Positions 1-11,633 of a stretch of 64,000 nt of DNA are shown here, piece by piece. The DNA comes from Sanghuangporus weigelae. Lineage: Eukaryota; Basidiomycota; Agaricomycetes; Hymenochaetales; Hymenochaetaceae. Below the pieces are notes generated by a model that was not told the DNA's origin, searched no databases, and saw only the letters and a program-made list of their open reading frames with translations. A program made the translations under genes and the position numbers. The stretch covers positions 1,178,001-1,242,000 of the forward strand of contig CP137324.1 of assembly GCA_033182465.1 (NCBI GenBank), in the 5' to 3' direction. The first letter of the stretch is position 1; each line of letters begins with the position of its first letter.

Positions 1-999
1 ATGCTACTCGATTAGAGAAAAAGTAGACCGTGTCCATCTACTTCAAGTCTCTCTCTCCCCTCCTTCTCTATTTGTCTTGTCCATTGTATTGCGTCGCCCT
101 GCCTCGACCCGGATCGGCTCGGTTTTTAATGTGTTGTTTTGCCTTTGTGGTTCTCTTGTTACTATTGCTTCTCCCGATCTCGGATGTACTCACTCACGCT
201 TTCGGCTGTTAAGCTAGATTTCTGTTGTCACGACGACAGCTCCAATAAGGAAAAGGCATATCTTCAACGATGATAATTTTCAATCATTCCTCGCTTCATA
301 AGTAGTGACCTGGACTTTACAGTCAAGATTAAGCTCCTTTTTTTACAAATACATTGCGTTACTGCCACTACATGTAGTCACCCGAAGAAGAGTCAGCCAG
401 AGTCAGGAGAAGGAGTAGCGGAAAAGGCTCAAAATTTTAAACCGCTCTCATTAACATCCCAATTGCTTAGTGGCAATATCAATGCACAGAAGGGACTAAA
501 AAGCCACATGAAACGAGCCAACGTTCGTCGGAGTAGGGGAAGGGTCTAGCGCCGGCCACACCGGCGATCGCGCGTCGCGATCGCTCCCGTCTCACGCCCC
601 AACTTTTTCAAAATGTGGGGGAAATGTGCGTGAACCGCGGGAGACTCAAGCGAACAGAACAACAAATGAAAGAAGAGGAAATTTAAACCATCCGAAGTTC
701 GCTCTTGAACTTTGTCTCGGATTTGTGGGTCCATAACCATTTACAAAGGACGATCAGCGCCGATCACGATCATCCTCGGGTACCCAAAATGGTCTGTACG
801 TCCTACACCCGGGAAAATATTTAATAAAAATTTCCAGAAATTTCCAATTCCCTGCTTCGAATTGCAAACGATGAAACTCTCAGAGACGACCAGACGATCG
901 GATAGTTGCAAAGATCGGTATCTTATGCAAGCTGAACAAGGGAAAAGTTAAGTATAGATTACAAGAAAAAGTCGTACTGGCAACCCTTATCCTCAATCA
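1..999. other. no supported gene
   Basis: I see no conserved coding frame here. A short hydrophobic frame (30-212, +) has no recognisable family and no splice partners. An imperfect GC-rich palindrome lies at about 564-584. The stretch is best read as intergenic DNA downstream of the minus-strand gene that ends at 1000. Confidence 0.5.
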
Positions 1000-2400
1000 T
1001 CAGTCGAAGCTCAGCACCCGCGACTCCGATCCAGATCCAGGCAGAGTAGAAGAAGAGAAGGTATGCATTGGAATCTCTTCGAAACTGCGTTCCACGAGCG
1101 TCGTGCTCGCTGTGTGACTTGCATGAATGCGCACGGAGCGTAGGCCCTCGGAAGTCAAGGACTTGTATGCACCACGAAGACGTAGGAGAAGTCGTGCACA
1201 GAGTATGCTGTGGATTACGCCCTGCGTCCTGAGCAAGGGCGTGTGAACGAATAAGTATCGAAGCTCTTGAGCTTCCGAATTATCTAGTGTGGGAAAGCAG
1301 AATAGACGTACAGGATGAGAATCGTCCGAAGGTTTCTCTGAATCCATTTTTAAGAAGAATTGTACGATCAGTGAGGCCTGGCGAGTTAGATAACATGGGA
1401 GAACACTCACGGTGGCGAGTAACAGAACCAACAAGTTCGCGAGCGAAGTTACTACGGGCGAATAGAATCAGAAGACGAAGTTTCACTTATGGTGCTTATT
1501 TACTCACCGAGAACACAAAGATAGTACAAGATACCTATCCGCGATAGAGGGAAGAGGGTCAGTCATGTGCTCTGGAAGAACCTTTATACCTACCATCTTT
1601 GACTACCATGCGCAGGATCCTCGATAATGAATATCCGTCTACATTTTTATTGGACATTGATCAAGTATAATCGTGATTTGTTGAAACTCACGGGAGAGGA
1701 ACGCTCTAGTAAGGATAAGGACGAGCATGACTGTGGTGAGCAAGTCAGAATCAGTTTGCGTGTTCATTTTCCTCCTTGGTACCCACAAGTTTCGTGAAAT
1801 AGGAGAACCAAATAGCATATCCAGAAATCCGTACTCTGATACACCACCACACATCCGGAACCGAACAACTCTGGTAATGATGCTATTCCACAATGAGCTG
1901 AGGAGACAGTAACAAGGATGGACTTGGCGCACTGGCTATAGCTGAAGTCGTGGCATGTATAGTTGCATATGTTGCCCCAACAACTCCAGGCTATGCAAAA
2001 AGACCCATTAATAGTTTTGTTCTCATTGAGTCTAATGTTACTTACCACATAGACCGCTAGTAACAGTGCCAACATCCGCCTATCACAGAACCAAATTGCA
2101 TACACCCGCATGAACAGCACGACTGACCTCGCATGTGTCAGACTCGAAATGAATGTTTGAAGCTCTATTTACCTTCTCCAATAACAAAGGTCATTTGCGC
2201 CATTACTGGATAAACGAAAGCGTAATTGAGAATGCTATGCATTCATTCTGAGAAAGTTTCACGTACTAACTGTCGGATAAAGATGTCGCTTACACGACTG
2301 CCAAAGATGAGGAACCATCGAAAAGCTAGGAACACGAACGTACCTCGCCATCAGTGATTATCAGCAACACTGCAAAGCAATCAGAGAGAATGCTGACACA
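1000..2400 (-). CDS. DUF6533-like seven-helix membrane protein (multi-exon, start uncertain)
   Basis: This is a spliced minus-strand gene whose pieces match the basidiomycete DUF6533 membrane family, which has no assigned function. From the N-terminal side I read SDCFAVLLIITDGE (near 2350-2390), YAFVYPVMAQMTFVIGE (near 2180-2230), VVLFMRVYAIWFCDRRMLA (about 2060-2120, the usual R-V-Y-A-x-W segment), TQTDSDLLTTVMLVLILTR (near 1700-1760), and a last exon with ARLLLRLRGAYKSL before a Ser-rich tail ending in SFD and a stop at 1000. Introns are about 50-70 bp. The first exon may begin upstream of 2400; I could not fix a start codon, and exon edges in the middle are uncertain. Several hydrophobic segments support a plasma- or endomembrane location. 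Frames are broken only at plausible introns, so I treat it as a gene, but decay cannot be excluded. Confidence 0.5.
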
Positions 2401-3968
2401 AGATTGCAGTGGCGATGCTTACGGTCAACTAGCAAGAAGGAAGACGTGAAGGCGATGGCTCGGTTGAGAAAGTATACAACCTTTATTAATGACCATCGTG
2501 ATGGCCAAACAAGTCGCCTCTGGTTAGGGAAGATAATCAAATTACTTCAAACAATGAATCTGTATGAAAAACTTACCTCGTCCTCTAAGGTGCAAAGATA
2601 GTCGTATATCTTCGCGTTGAGTTAGACACCTTCGCTAGAATGATGCTCCTTTTGCACATACAAAGACTGTTAGAGTCGCAACTGTTCCACAAGATAAGCC
2701 ATTGATGTTCTTGACCGGAGACCTTCTAACTTGCCTGAGGTGTACTATCAAAACAAATCAATAATGCCTTATCAGCCGAAGATGCCCACTTTCTCACCTT
2801 ATAAATGTTGACCTGCTCCCCAGTGGTCTTCAAATCAAGGAGGCCCGCAAGCGGGAGGGAGCTCATCGACGAGGGTCAAAGGGTGGGGGAGGGAAGAGTA
2901 GCCGGAAGACGTTCGAAGAGCCACGGTTTTAAGGCGGAAGGCAATATATAAACAATTTCTTGTTTATCTCCTGAATCGAGACCACCGCTCGTTGTAGTCA
3001 GCGAAGAGAAGATCAGTGTTGTTGGTCTCCATTCACTCGGACGAACCCAATTCATGAAAGGTGCCGTAAGGCAGGCGTCTGCGGCATCCGGCAATTCACT
3101 GGGTCCTTTCATTTATAGGGACAGCTTCCGTCCAAAATGGCCTCCTTCGAGCAGTCCAGCAAAAGTGCTAGTTTCAGAAACGTATACCGGGATTTGCTCC
3201 CACCGTGGGGTCCGAAATGAAGTGCACGAGATGACTCCCTCTCGTATCTGCAAAGCCGCAGTTCGATGTGCATACGAAATGCATAGCACTGAGTTTATCG
3301 AAAACAAGGAAGAACTACCCCGCGGTATTGCTTATATTGTAGCTAATATTGTAGAAACACGAAGTCGCCTCATTTGATGACTTTGACCGAGAAAGCTAGT
3401 GTGAAGCTCCATCCATGGAGAGTCGATGCCTGAAACTCGGCACATTCCATCAGTGTATTTGTCAGTATCGGAGGTTTACTTGCATCGAAGATGTGGAGCT
3501 GCTGAGCAGATGCAGCTTCCTCAATTGAGATAGACCTTCACTCTGATCATCACGATGGGAGGGGATGAGAAGAAAATGACAGGAAATGTCGAAACAAAAG
3601 CGCCGGGTCACACATCATGCCAAGTGAACAAGTTGGCAATGGACGAAATTGAAAAAGCCACCCGGTTCTTCGCGGCTGCTCGGCTCGGTTGGAACTCCGA
3701 CGCGTGAGTATCACGTGCATGCCGAAAGTACGCGTTTCACCAGATTTCCTGAGATAGCTGCTTTAATACTCACTGTCTGGCATACGACTGGAGCTTCTTC
3801 TTTATCGTAGCTGTTCAACTAGCCAGCTGGTCGCAGCTTGTTGCATTCTTGAGACAATCGTCGATAAACATCAAGTCTGTCTTCAGCCTGTTACTCTGCA
3901 TGTCTGGTTTTGACGCCATCGTACTCCATAGATTAACGTTACCCGCCGCTACAAACGTAATAATTGGC
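2401..3968. other. no recognised gene; short unassigned frames
   Basis: Short frames exist on both strands (for example 3054-3377 + and 2876-3112 -), but none shows a family pattern or obvious splice links. A frame opening at an ATG at 3555 could be a small upstream exon with a donor-like GTGAGT near 3703, but the sequence it would join to has stops. Probably intergenic or the 5' region of the gene at 3969. Confidence 0.4.
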
Positions 3969-4275
3969 ATGGCCATGTTCGGAAGACTTGTACATTATAC
4001 TTTCGACGCCGTATTACTTTCAACGGTACTGGCGGGTGTGCGTCGATCCAGTGGTTTCAGGTGCGTCAGTACTACCTGGGAATCCTAATTGCTCACTTAT
4101 GCTACTTCTCTGTACTCTTTGTATCAGTCCCGACTCGAATTCGATCGGAGATCCTACAATACGCTCGATTGCAGATCGTTTTCTAGGGTTCGGAGAAACG
4201 GTTTTCGACGTCGTTCAGAGCTCGGCTGTGAACAGCAATTATTTCAAACGTAGTGGCCGAGACCGATCATCCTGA
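3969..4275 (+). CDS. ATG44: DUF1748 / mitofissin-like small mitochondrial protein
   Basis: Two exons encode about 79 residues. Exon 1 runs to 4061 and exon 2 starts at 4128; the 66-bp intron has a GTGCGT donor and a TATCAG acceptor. The protein reads MFGRLVHYTFDAVLLSTVLAG, then a short basic turn (RRSSGFSP), then a second half with FLGFGETVFDV and ending SNYFKRSGRDRSS. This is the standard pattern and length of Pfam DUF1748. Members of this family in yeasts are the mitofissin Atg44/Mdi1, a tiny intermembrane-space protein that helps divide mitochondria and is needed for mitophagy. The assignment to the family rests on the sequence; the function here is inferred from it. Two in-frame ATGs (3969 and 3975) give MAMFGR or MFGR; the second fits the family better. 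The gene lies 355 bp upstream of serinc on the same strand. Confidence 0.8.
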
Positions 4276-4630
4276 AGCTTTTCATCATCGGACGCGCAGA
4301 TTGCTGAATGCTTCTCGTGATCCGTCGGCTTCAAAGAGCAGTAAAGGGAGCAGAGTTGAGCTGGTGAGGGACACATAGATGGTCTCACAAGTATTGATTT
4401 GCGCATTTGGATCTGTTCACGCTTGATACTGCTTGTACATTAAATTCACTGCTATTTAAATTTATCTTCGTCTGTCTGGCATGTCCTACGCATGAGTGTG
4501 AGACTGCCTGCCGATAATCAGAGTGTGTCGGTCCGAAAGTCGACGAATATCATCCCGAGATCACGTGCCTGACTGTCTGTGAGCACAGTTGCCGCAACTG
4601 TTGTACACATCCTCGTCTCTTTACACAATA
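4276..4630. other. intergenic, promoter side of serinc
   Basis: About 355 bp between the small DUF1748 gene and the serinc start codon. No coding frame, RNA gene or repeat is evident. It must hold the 3' end of one transcript and the promoter of the next. Confidence 0.5.
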
Positions 4631-6572
4631 ATGGGTGCACTGATATCCTTGCCGTTTGCTGGTGGAATAACAGCCATAGCATCGTCATGTCTTGCAGGAC
4701 TGGCATTCTGCTTCACATCGACGGCAGGTAAGCACTACGAGCCTGAATAACCTACTGCAGCACAAAACCCATTGGCTACTTATGCTAGCGTCGATGTTTT
4801 GCAAGTCGTGCAACTGTAACTCCTCCATCGCGACTCGTATTGGATTCGCTGTATGTCTTTCCAGCATTTCGGGGCCTTACAAAAGCCTAATCGTATAAAC
4901 TGTTCTCAGCTCATCTTCCTCATCAACTCCATGCTTGCCTGGTCGATGAAATCACGAATTGCTATCAATCTTATTGAAAAATGGAGCTACGACTATATCA
5001 AGATGGATTGCAAGGACGGGAAGTGCTACGGCGTACTAGCGGTATGCGCCACACTCGATGATCCTATTATATACTTAATAGACTCTTTCTCTAGGTACAC
5101 CGTATCTGCTTCGCATTGTCACTATTCCATTTCTTACTTGGTATATTGCTTATCGGCGTGAAGCATACACGGGACAAGAGAGCTGCTCTTCAGAATGGGT
5201 GCGTTACAATATCCAGAAATTCACACCCTTGCAACGTTAACTCGAAGGGAACAGGTGGTGGGGCCCGAAGGTATTAACCTGGCTGGCATTGGTCATCGTC
5301 TCCTTCTTTATTCCTAACGGATTTTTCATGGTCTGGGGCAATTACATCGCCATGATCGGTGCCACGCTGTTCATCCTCCTTGGCCTTGTTCTTCTTGTAG
5401 ACTTCGCACACTCCTGGTCAGAGACCTGTCTCGAGAATTGGGAAAATTCGCCGAACTCCAATCTGTGGCAATGGATTCTCGTCGGTTCTACTGGCGGAAT
5501 GTACGCCACTACTATCGCATTGACGGGTGTTCTGTATGCTTTCTTCGCGGTTTCGGGATGCACCCTAAACCAATTCTTCATCTCTTTCAACCTCGTGCTA
5601 TGCATCATCATCACGATTCTGTGCATCCATCCAGCCATTCAGGAGGCGAACCCGCGTTCGGGTCTTGCGCAAAGCAGCATGGTAGCGATATATTGTACAT
5701 ATCTCATCACGTCTGCCGTGGGAAATCATTCGCATGCGGCTTGCAATCCTCTTCACGGCGGAACTGCGAAGGGCACGCAGACAACAACGGTCGTCTTAGG
5801 TGCTATCTTCACCTTCATTGCTATCGCTTACTCGACAAGTCGAGCAGCAACGCAAAGCCGCGCACTTGTTGGGAAGAACAAGAAGAGCGGTGGAGCGGTT
5901 GCTTTACCGGTTGATGAGGACGGGCTAGGCGATCATAGTCTTGTTACCACTCAGCCGAGTAGGAAAGATAGTCCAAGATACCAGGCTTTGCTTGCTGCTG
6001 TCGAAGCGGGGTACGTCCTTTAGTCTTGAGTTTTGCTATTCTCTGATCCGTTTTCCCAGAGCTATTCCTGCATCCGCTTTGAATGAAGACGAGGAAGATG
6101 AAGACGATGAAGACGAGGAAGTATCTGGTGACGAACGCGATGATGAGAAAACAGGAACGCGTTACAACGTAAGTCACGGCGTGTTCTCCATGAGCGCAAG
6201 CTGATCATAGCATGCTAGTATTCGTGGTTCCACACTATCTTCGCGATAGGTGCCATGTACGTCGCGATGCTATTGACCGATTGGTATGTTAATGTCCTCA
6301 CTTGATTCGGAGTATCTTACCTATGCTTTGCTCAGGAAAATCGTTACAACATCGCCAATTGATGGATCAGCCGATCCCGATGATGATGTATACATTGGCC
6401 GTTCCGAGGTCGCTATGTGGATGCGTGTAGTGTCAAGCTGGGTGTGTATGCTCCTGTACATCTGGAGCCTGGTTGCTCCCGTTGTCATGCCCGACCGGTT
6501 CGTCCTATAGTTCTCAAAGATGAAGTAAGCGCCTGACGATGAATTTATGCAAACAGGTTCGGCGACATTTAG
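4631..6572 (+). CDS. TMS1: serinc / TMS1 family membrane protein
   Basis: Serinc (TDE1/TMS1) proteins are multi-pass endomembrane proteins linked to serine and phosphatidylserine/sphingolipid metabolism and, more recently, to lipid scrambling. The start ATG at 4631 gives the family N-terminus MGALISLPFAGG, followed by SSCLAGLAFCFTSTA. The next exon has the Cys cluster ASMFCKSCNCNSSIATRIGF, then LIFLINSMLAWSMKS. Further on come WWGPKVLTWLALVIVSFFIP and GNYIAMIGATLFILLG, and the long exon 5289-6023 carries several helices including AFFAVSGCTLNQFFISFN. An acidic loop of Asp/Glu residues (about 6085-6150) precedes YSWFHTIFAIGAMYVAMLLTDW. The last exon, after an intron ending near 6556, gives PDRFGDI and a stop at 6572. 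At least seven short introns are present. The gene is complete and converges on the RAD51D-like gene, whose stop lies 114 bp away. Confidence 0.92.
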
Positions 6573-6685
6573 TGGTGGAATGTGTAAGATAGGTCGGATG
6601 GTATATTACATGTAATGCTTTTCTTGGAGTCGTACATTGTTAATTTAGAACATAACTCAGAGACATGTCGTTTGATGCTGAAATT

Positions 6686-8197
6686 TTATTCCTTAGGCGC
6701 GTCAGGGGATTGTGGGCGTACCAACTCCATAAGAACCCCGTTCTCGTCCAGTTGACAACTCCACCATGTTGGTCCAGTCTGTACATGGCAAGATTAGATA
6801 CGACAGACGGGAGATATGGTAGAAAGACGAACGTAATATCTTGTGCGTAAAACTTCAGCAATGTATAAGCTGTCAAGATCTTCTTCCCTACAGCTATGCA
6901 GCAGCTCGGAAACAGTTAACGAGATAGATTCATCATCGTCTACTCCAGACTTGAAGGCGTTCGTAAACAAGTTCTTCGCGGGAGTTAGCCAGAGAGTCGT
7001 ATGCGTAAGGAAAGTCATCGTTAATCCGAGGGCCGGCTTTAGCTTGATTGACTCGAAGCATGATGCGGCGTTATCAGACAGTGCAGTTGATGCATTGTTC
7101 GCAATCTATCGTACCATTCATTCTTAGGTCAACGCAGTAAGAAAAATATACTCTGTTCATACCAAAGCAATAGCCTCGAGTTCCACAGCGAGGTCCAGCA
7201 AGGACCTCATGAACGCGGACATCATAGCCTGACCTGAACAGAGAGATTGAAATTTCCGAAGTGTAAGGCCATGAGTATAGATGAAGACAATCCCGCTTCA
7301 CCTTCAGACGATCCAAAGCCAATATGCGGAGTAAATAGCTGCGTTATAGGATCTATGACGACTAGTCGGACCGAGCTTGGTTGTCGTTCGCGAATCAACT
7401 TCAAGTTTGCGATCGGTTATCATCGTTATTATTTCCGAGTCTAATAAATACAGCCATTGCAAACAGCTTACCCCAGCCTGAGACCGAATAGAAGCGAGAA
7501 CACCACGTGCTTCTGCTGGAGTGAATGCAAGAGACACGTTCAATCGGTTGAGGGAACTATCGGTTACCTGTTTGGATGGCATGCATGTCAGAATCGACCT
7601 TGCTTGCGTGAGAGAGATACACTTCCGGAAGAAGCTCCCGTGCTCTGAGACCACGAGCCACAGTTTAGAATACGCGAAGCTCTCTCTGCGGAGAAATCTC
7701 CAATAGTGTCGATCCAGTGTACGATGTTGTCGTCCGAGGCTTCAAGACAAGCGAGAGCCGCGTTCAGAATGACCGCCTGCACATTAAAGGCTCTTTAATG
7801 GAACGCATATGAAACAAAGGAGCCGCTAAAGTACTGTTTTCCCAGACCCTTTGTCTCCGCCCACTTCGATCACGCCAGTTTGCGTCGCGTTCAGTAGCTC
7901 GGTCAGTCTGGGACAAGTGGATGCCAATTGTGGCCAATAGTCAGACCCATTCTCCGACATCAAAGAGCCTTCCAATATTTCTGTTCCCGTGGATCCGGTA
8001 GCTGAGAGTGACTTGATGGCAATCTCTCTAATCTCTTGCAGTTGAGAAAATGTCATAGAATCAGGAGGCAAGCGCTGACATAACTCGGGGAGCAAGGACG
8101 AAGAGCAAAGGAGATCTTCATCCGTCTTGATACCGCAGCTATCTAGGGCATCAATGAGTGATTTCGGATACTCCGAAAGTAGAGCTCTTAAGCGCAT
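6686..8197 (-). CDS. RAD51D-like RecA-family recombination protein
   Basis: RAD51 paralogs help load RAD51 on single-stranded DNA during homologous recombination. The first exon (8197 downward) starts MRLRALLSEYPKSL, contains a small helical N-terminal domain (SCGIKTDEDLLCSSS, then SQLQEIREIAIKSL), and then a Walker A motif GDKGSGKT. Later exons give AALACLEASDDNIVHWIDT, a short segment SLAFTPAEARGVLASIRSQ, a Walker B segment RLVVIDPITQLFTP, and ALGLTMTFLTHTTLWL. I read the last exon as TGPTWWSCQLDENGVLMELV with a stop at 6686-6688. The small N-terminal domain and general layout resemble RAD51D more than RAD51 itself, but XRCC2, Rad55 or Rad57 types cannot be ruled out without alignment. Exon joins in the middle (7100-7300) are the least certain part. 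An ATG at 8197 was chosen as the first in-frame methionine. Confidence 0.75.
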
Positions 8198-8540
8198 GAT
8201 GAAGGTCAACAGAGGTCAATTCGAGGCCAGCCAGACTCGGAGGTCACAACATCACGTGAATCGCCGTGTTCGCGTTGTTTGGTACTATTTGGAGTGCTAC
8301 ACGATCGATAATTTTGATGCATAGATTATCGCAACGGATGGGAACTCATTTCGTTGTAAAGCTGTGAGATAATATAAATGATTCATTTTTAAATCTTGAT
8401 CTCGACGTCAAGGATATTTGCAACAGCTCAGCATCATAACTAGTACTCTTCAAGTCCTTTTTTGTAGTAAGAAGTATCATAATGCATTCCAGATGTGTTT
8501 TGAAGGACATTTGCTGGGCCTTTTCCAGAGTATCACTCCC

Positions 8541-9852
8541 TTACGGACATTCGCTCGGATCCCAGTCTGTTATGAGATCTGATATCGACAAGTCAGTCAG
8601 ATTTTCCATCAGTACGTGAAGCAAGTAGGCAGCTTACGTTCATCTAGACCATCAAGTCCCCTTATTTCTTCTGGAGATAACTCGAAATCATAGGTCTTTG
8701 TGTTAGAAATGATCCGGTCCTTTGAAGCAGACTTCGGAATGGGTATGAAGCCCTTCGTATATGCAGTTAGGTCGGACCGATAATTAAATTTCTCAAGAAT
8801 TAGGCAATTACGAACTTTCTGCAGAGAGTAGCGAACAAGGACCTGGGGAACTTCTTTCCCATGTTTCTGTGCGAGTCGGATCAATACTGGGTGCTTGAAC
8901 CTGTATGCGCGAACGAGCGGTCCCCAAGCCTGAAGATGAACGATGAAACATGAAGCTGAAAACTCAAAGGATGTTTAAGGCATATAAAAGGCGTACCTCT
9001 AACGCTATGTTGTGTTGCCGGCAGAATTCCACTAAAGCCGTCCGCGTCATGAATGGATGCAAATCAATCTACGTGTGACGTGTGTATTGTTAGCGAGAGC
9101 CATGAGCATTGTTATAGAGTAGGCACCTGATTAACAGCAGGAATCTCAACGCCAGCGTCTATCATCTCCTGAAGATGCCCGATACCGAAGTTGCTGACGC
9201 CAACGCTGCGAAGTTTCCTCTCTGCCTTTGCTTCAAGAATGGCCTTCCAACTGTCCAAGCGAGCTTGGCGTCCTCCAAGGGGTCCATGAATTAGATACAA
9301 ATCTATATATCCCAGTCCACACGCATCCAATGATCTCTGAATAGCTTTCTTCGACGCTTCATACCCGTTGTTTGATTGCAGCTTGGTCGTATAAAAAATA
9401 TCGGATCGAGGAATATTGTTCTTCTTGCAGAAATCGAGTATTGCTTGGCTGACTTCTTTCTCGTTATAGTACCATGCAGCAGAGTCCTACGTTTTATGTA
9501 CGTGGATAGTCAACGGTATAGAATCGAGAGCTTACAATATGGCGATAGCCTGCCTTTCACGTTGTGTGAGTATGTATCGGTGAGATAAAGAGATGTCACT
9601 TCAAGACCAGCCATACCTCCAGTGCCCATGTTACAGGTTTGTATGCTTCTTGGCCATCAAGTTCATACGTGCCTACCCGGCTAAGATTAGCCTGATTCAA
9701 GAACCGAAAGCAGTTGTTGACAACCAAACCCAAGAAGTGGAATAGTGTTCCCATCACGAAGCTGGCGTTTGTATCCGATCAGCGTGGCATTTCACACACC
9801 CCTGCGATAGACTCACGATAAGCCTGGACTGCAACGAGAGGGGTTCAGACAT
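8541..9852 (-). CDS. aldo-keto reductase
   Basis: A NAD(P)H-dependent aldo-keto reductase, a cytosolic TIM-barrel enzyme reducing aldehydes or ketones. The start at 9852 is followed by an intron and then GYKRQLRDGNTIPLLGFG. All four catalytic residues are visible: Asp and Tyr in HIDSAAWYYNE, Lys in IFYTTKLQ, and His in DLYLIHGP. Cofactor-side motifs follow: SVGVSNFGIGHLQEM, AVNQ, and FIPIPKSASKDRI, the last being the usual NADP-binding Lys-Ser segment. The final exon, after an intron starting inside the codons following GLDGLDE, gives TDWDPSECP and a stop at 8541-8543, the standard AKR C-terminus. Introns are small, about six. The substrate is not predictable from sequence. It lies 344 bp upstream of the RAD51D-like start on the same strand. 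Confidence 0.9.
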
Positions 9853-10199
9853 GATGCTCGTTGTGTTTGGATTGATACCAAGTGGTTTAGAGAAGAGAAG
9901 AATGCCCAGGTTACGTCATGATTGGGATATACCATATGGGATGACCAACAATTTATTACGAACTGTAACTAATGCTCTGCTCATCTCACGGTGGTGAGAT
10001 CTTTGCTCGAGCAGCGCATGTAGGAATACAGGCAAGAACTAGTACAGAAACTATCGGCGTGCACAAGAAAGCAAACTACATAATGGAATTGTGATAAACT
10101 ACAAACGCAAGTTGTCCATTAAGATCGTGTCTACATGCAGCTGAGATATAAAGAATAAATAATGTCGATAAGAAAATCTGCGAGTCCCCGAGGATACTA
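9853..10199. other. intergenic
   Basis: About 350 bp between the aldo-keto reductase start and the stop of the next minus-strand gene. I see no coding signal or repeat. Confidence 0.5.
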
Positions 10200-11633
10200 T
10201 CAATGTCGCCCTAGCTGGACTAGTCTGCTCTTGACTCGGCGGAGAACAGAGAACGGACGAGCGACTATACTCTTGCCTACGACGGAAGCCTTCGGCGTGA
10301 AAGGAATAGTTGTTTCTGGAACATCGTCAGGAGCTCCGCCCAGCATGGCAAGGTCATGATCGCGAGTTGAAGGCAGGCCCTTACGTCGCGAAGGAGCCCT
10401 CGAGTCTATGAGCGGTAAAGGCAATGGTTGCTCTTCTGATGATGCGTCGATAGATGTTGAAGACGACTCCGCGAAGGATGGTGAGCCTTGCGCGGATGGA
10501 TGCGAGGGGAGGCGCAACGTGAAAATGGGTTGCCGCTTTCGCACCAGTTTTCGACCCGCGGCTTTTGGAGATGGCCGGCTCTTGATGGATGAAATCGATG
10601 AGGGTTGCTCCAGGACAGGAGACAAAGGGGCCGGCTTCCGTAGAACAGGCGAATCCAAAATCCTGTCCTCCACAAAGCTCAAAGCAAGGGGAGGATGCGA
10701 AAACTGTTCAAACTCGTTTATCAGAGTCTGCACGTAGGACGGTAAAGGCGTGCTGGACAAGTCCTCAAGTACTTCGGCTGTTGATCGTGGAGCTTCTATT
10801 GGTAGGAGAGTGGCATTTCCGAACTCCCCATCAACTGAAGAGCGCCGGGAGTAAGTTGCAAACATATTTCTCCATTCCCTTGATGGCATTTGAAGAGGAC
10901 GAAGGGAAGATCGGGGCTGAGGACGAGAGCGAGATGGATCGATAACTCTTGACGAAAAAGAATTGTTGAATTCGTCGACAGCTAATGGGAATTGACCAGA
11001 AGATGAACACGGCTGTCCTTGATCTAGAACCGAGGACGATGATATTATTCCTGCTCGACTACCTTCCTTACCACGTAGTTCGCGTAGCGAGTAATCTTCC
11101 GCTAAGGACTTTGAACGCCAGTGAGGCATTCTAGGCCTAGTGTCATAGTTCATCGAGTAGGAACGCATCGATGTTCGCAAAGGCTTTCTCGTTGCGGAAT
11201 CTCGGAAAAAGAGAGATAGGTTCGCACTGTTCCGGGAACGTCCCAAGTAAGAAGTAGTTGCAGGGTCCGTTGAGTCTATGGTCGAACAATGCCCGTTGAA
11301 CATGAGGCGCTCAAGCTCCTTTGTTACTGCTGCCACCTCTTCACGTGTCGTAGTTAAACGGTGTTCAACTATCAATCTCTGACGAAGCAGAGATTCTCGA
11401 GACTGTTTGTCGCTGTCGATCTGTCCACCAAGCCTGTCACGAAGCTCGCGAGCTCGTCTGTCACAATCGTGCAATCTAATTTCAAGTTCTTGTTTGATTC
11501 GTTCCAATGCTGATATTTGCAGCTGCTTTTCGCTAGGTTCTTTTGCGCAACAGGAGAGGTTGGCACAGAGCATTTCTTGGTCTCGCGAGTATCGCGTCTC
11601 CCGGACATGTCGAAGCTGTTCAGCCGAATACAT
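10200..11633 (-). CDS. unrecognised Ser/Pro-rich protein with N-terminal coiled coil
   Basis: A single long exon of about 477 codons from the ATG at 11633 (MYSAEQLRHVRET) to the stop at 10200. Residues about 30-120 are charged and heptad-like (ALERIKQELEIRLHDCDRRA, later VAAVTKELERLM), predicting a coiled coil. The rest is low complexity and rich in Ser, Pro and Arg with several SxSS and RRxS patches, typical of disordered fungal regulatory proteins. I do not recognise a domain. The frame stays open a few codons upstream of 11633 to an acceptor-like CAG, so a 5' exon is possible; a frame beginning at an ATG at 12083 (MPNVDSAALLRLSV) with a donor-like site near 11940 is a candidate, but I could not join it in frame. 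Coding character is supported by length alone and by the absence of stops over 1.4 kb. Confidence 0.6.
   Translation of the reverse strand: MYSAEQLRHVRETRYSRDQEMLCANLSCCAKEPSEKQLQISALERIKQELEIRLHDCDRRARELRDRLGGQIDSDKQSRESLLRQRLIVEHRLTTTREEVAAVTKELERLMFNGHCSTIDSTDPATTSYLGRSRNSANLSLFFRDSATRKPLRTSMRSYSMNYDTRPRMPHWRSKSLAEDYSLRELRGKEGSRAGIISSSSVLDQGQPCSSSGQFPLAVDEFNNSFSSRVIDPSRSRPQPRSSLRPLQMPSREWRNMFATYSRRSSVDGEFGNATLLPIEAPRSTAEVLEDLSSTPLPSYVQTLINEFEQFSHPPLALSFVEDRILDSPVLRKPAPLSPVLEQPSSISSIKSRPSPKAAGRKLVRKRQPIFTLRLPSHPSAQGSPSFAESSSTSIDASSEEQPLPLPLIDSRAPSRRKGLPSTRDHDLAMLGGAPDDVPETTIPFTPKASVVGKSIVARPFSVLRRVKSRLVQLGRH

Noticed and set aside
30-212. Hydrophobic 60-codon frame near the window start
   Set aside because: No family pattern, no splice context, and pyrimidine-rich composition explains the Leu content.
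564-584. GC-rich palindrome as a regulatory site
   Set aside because: Imperfect, single and of low complexity; no known fungal factor site that I can name.
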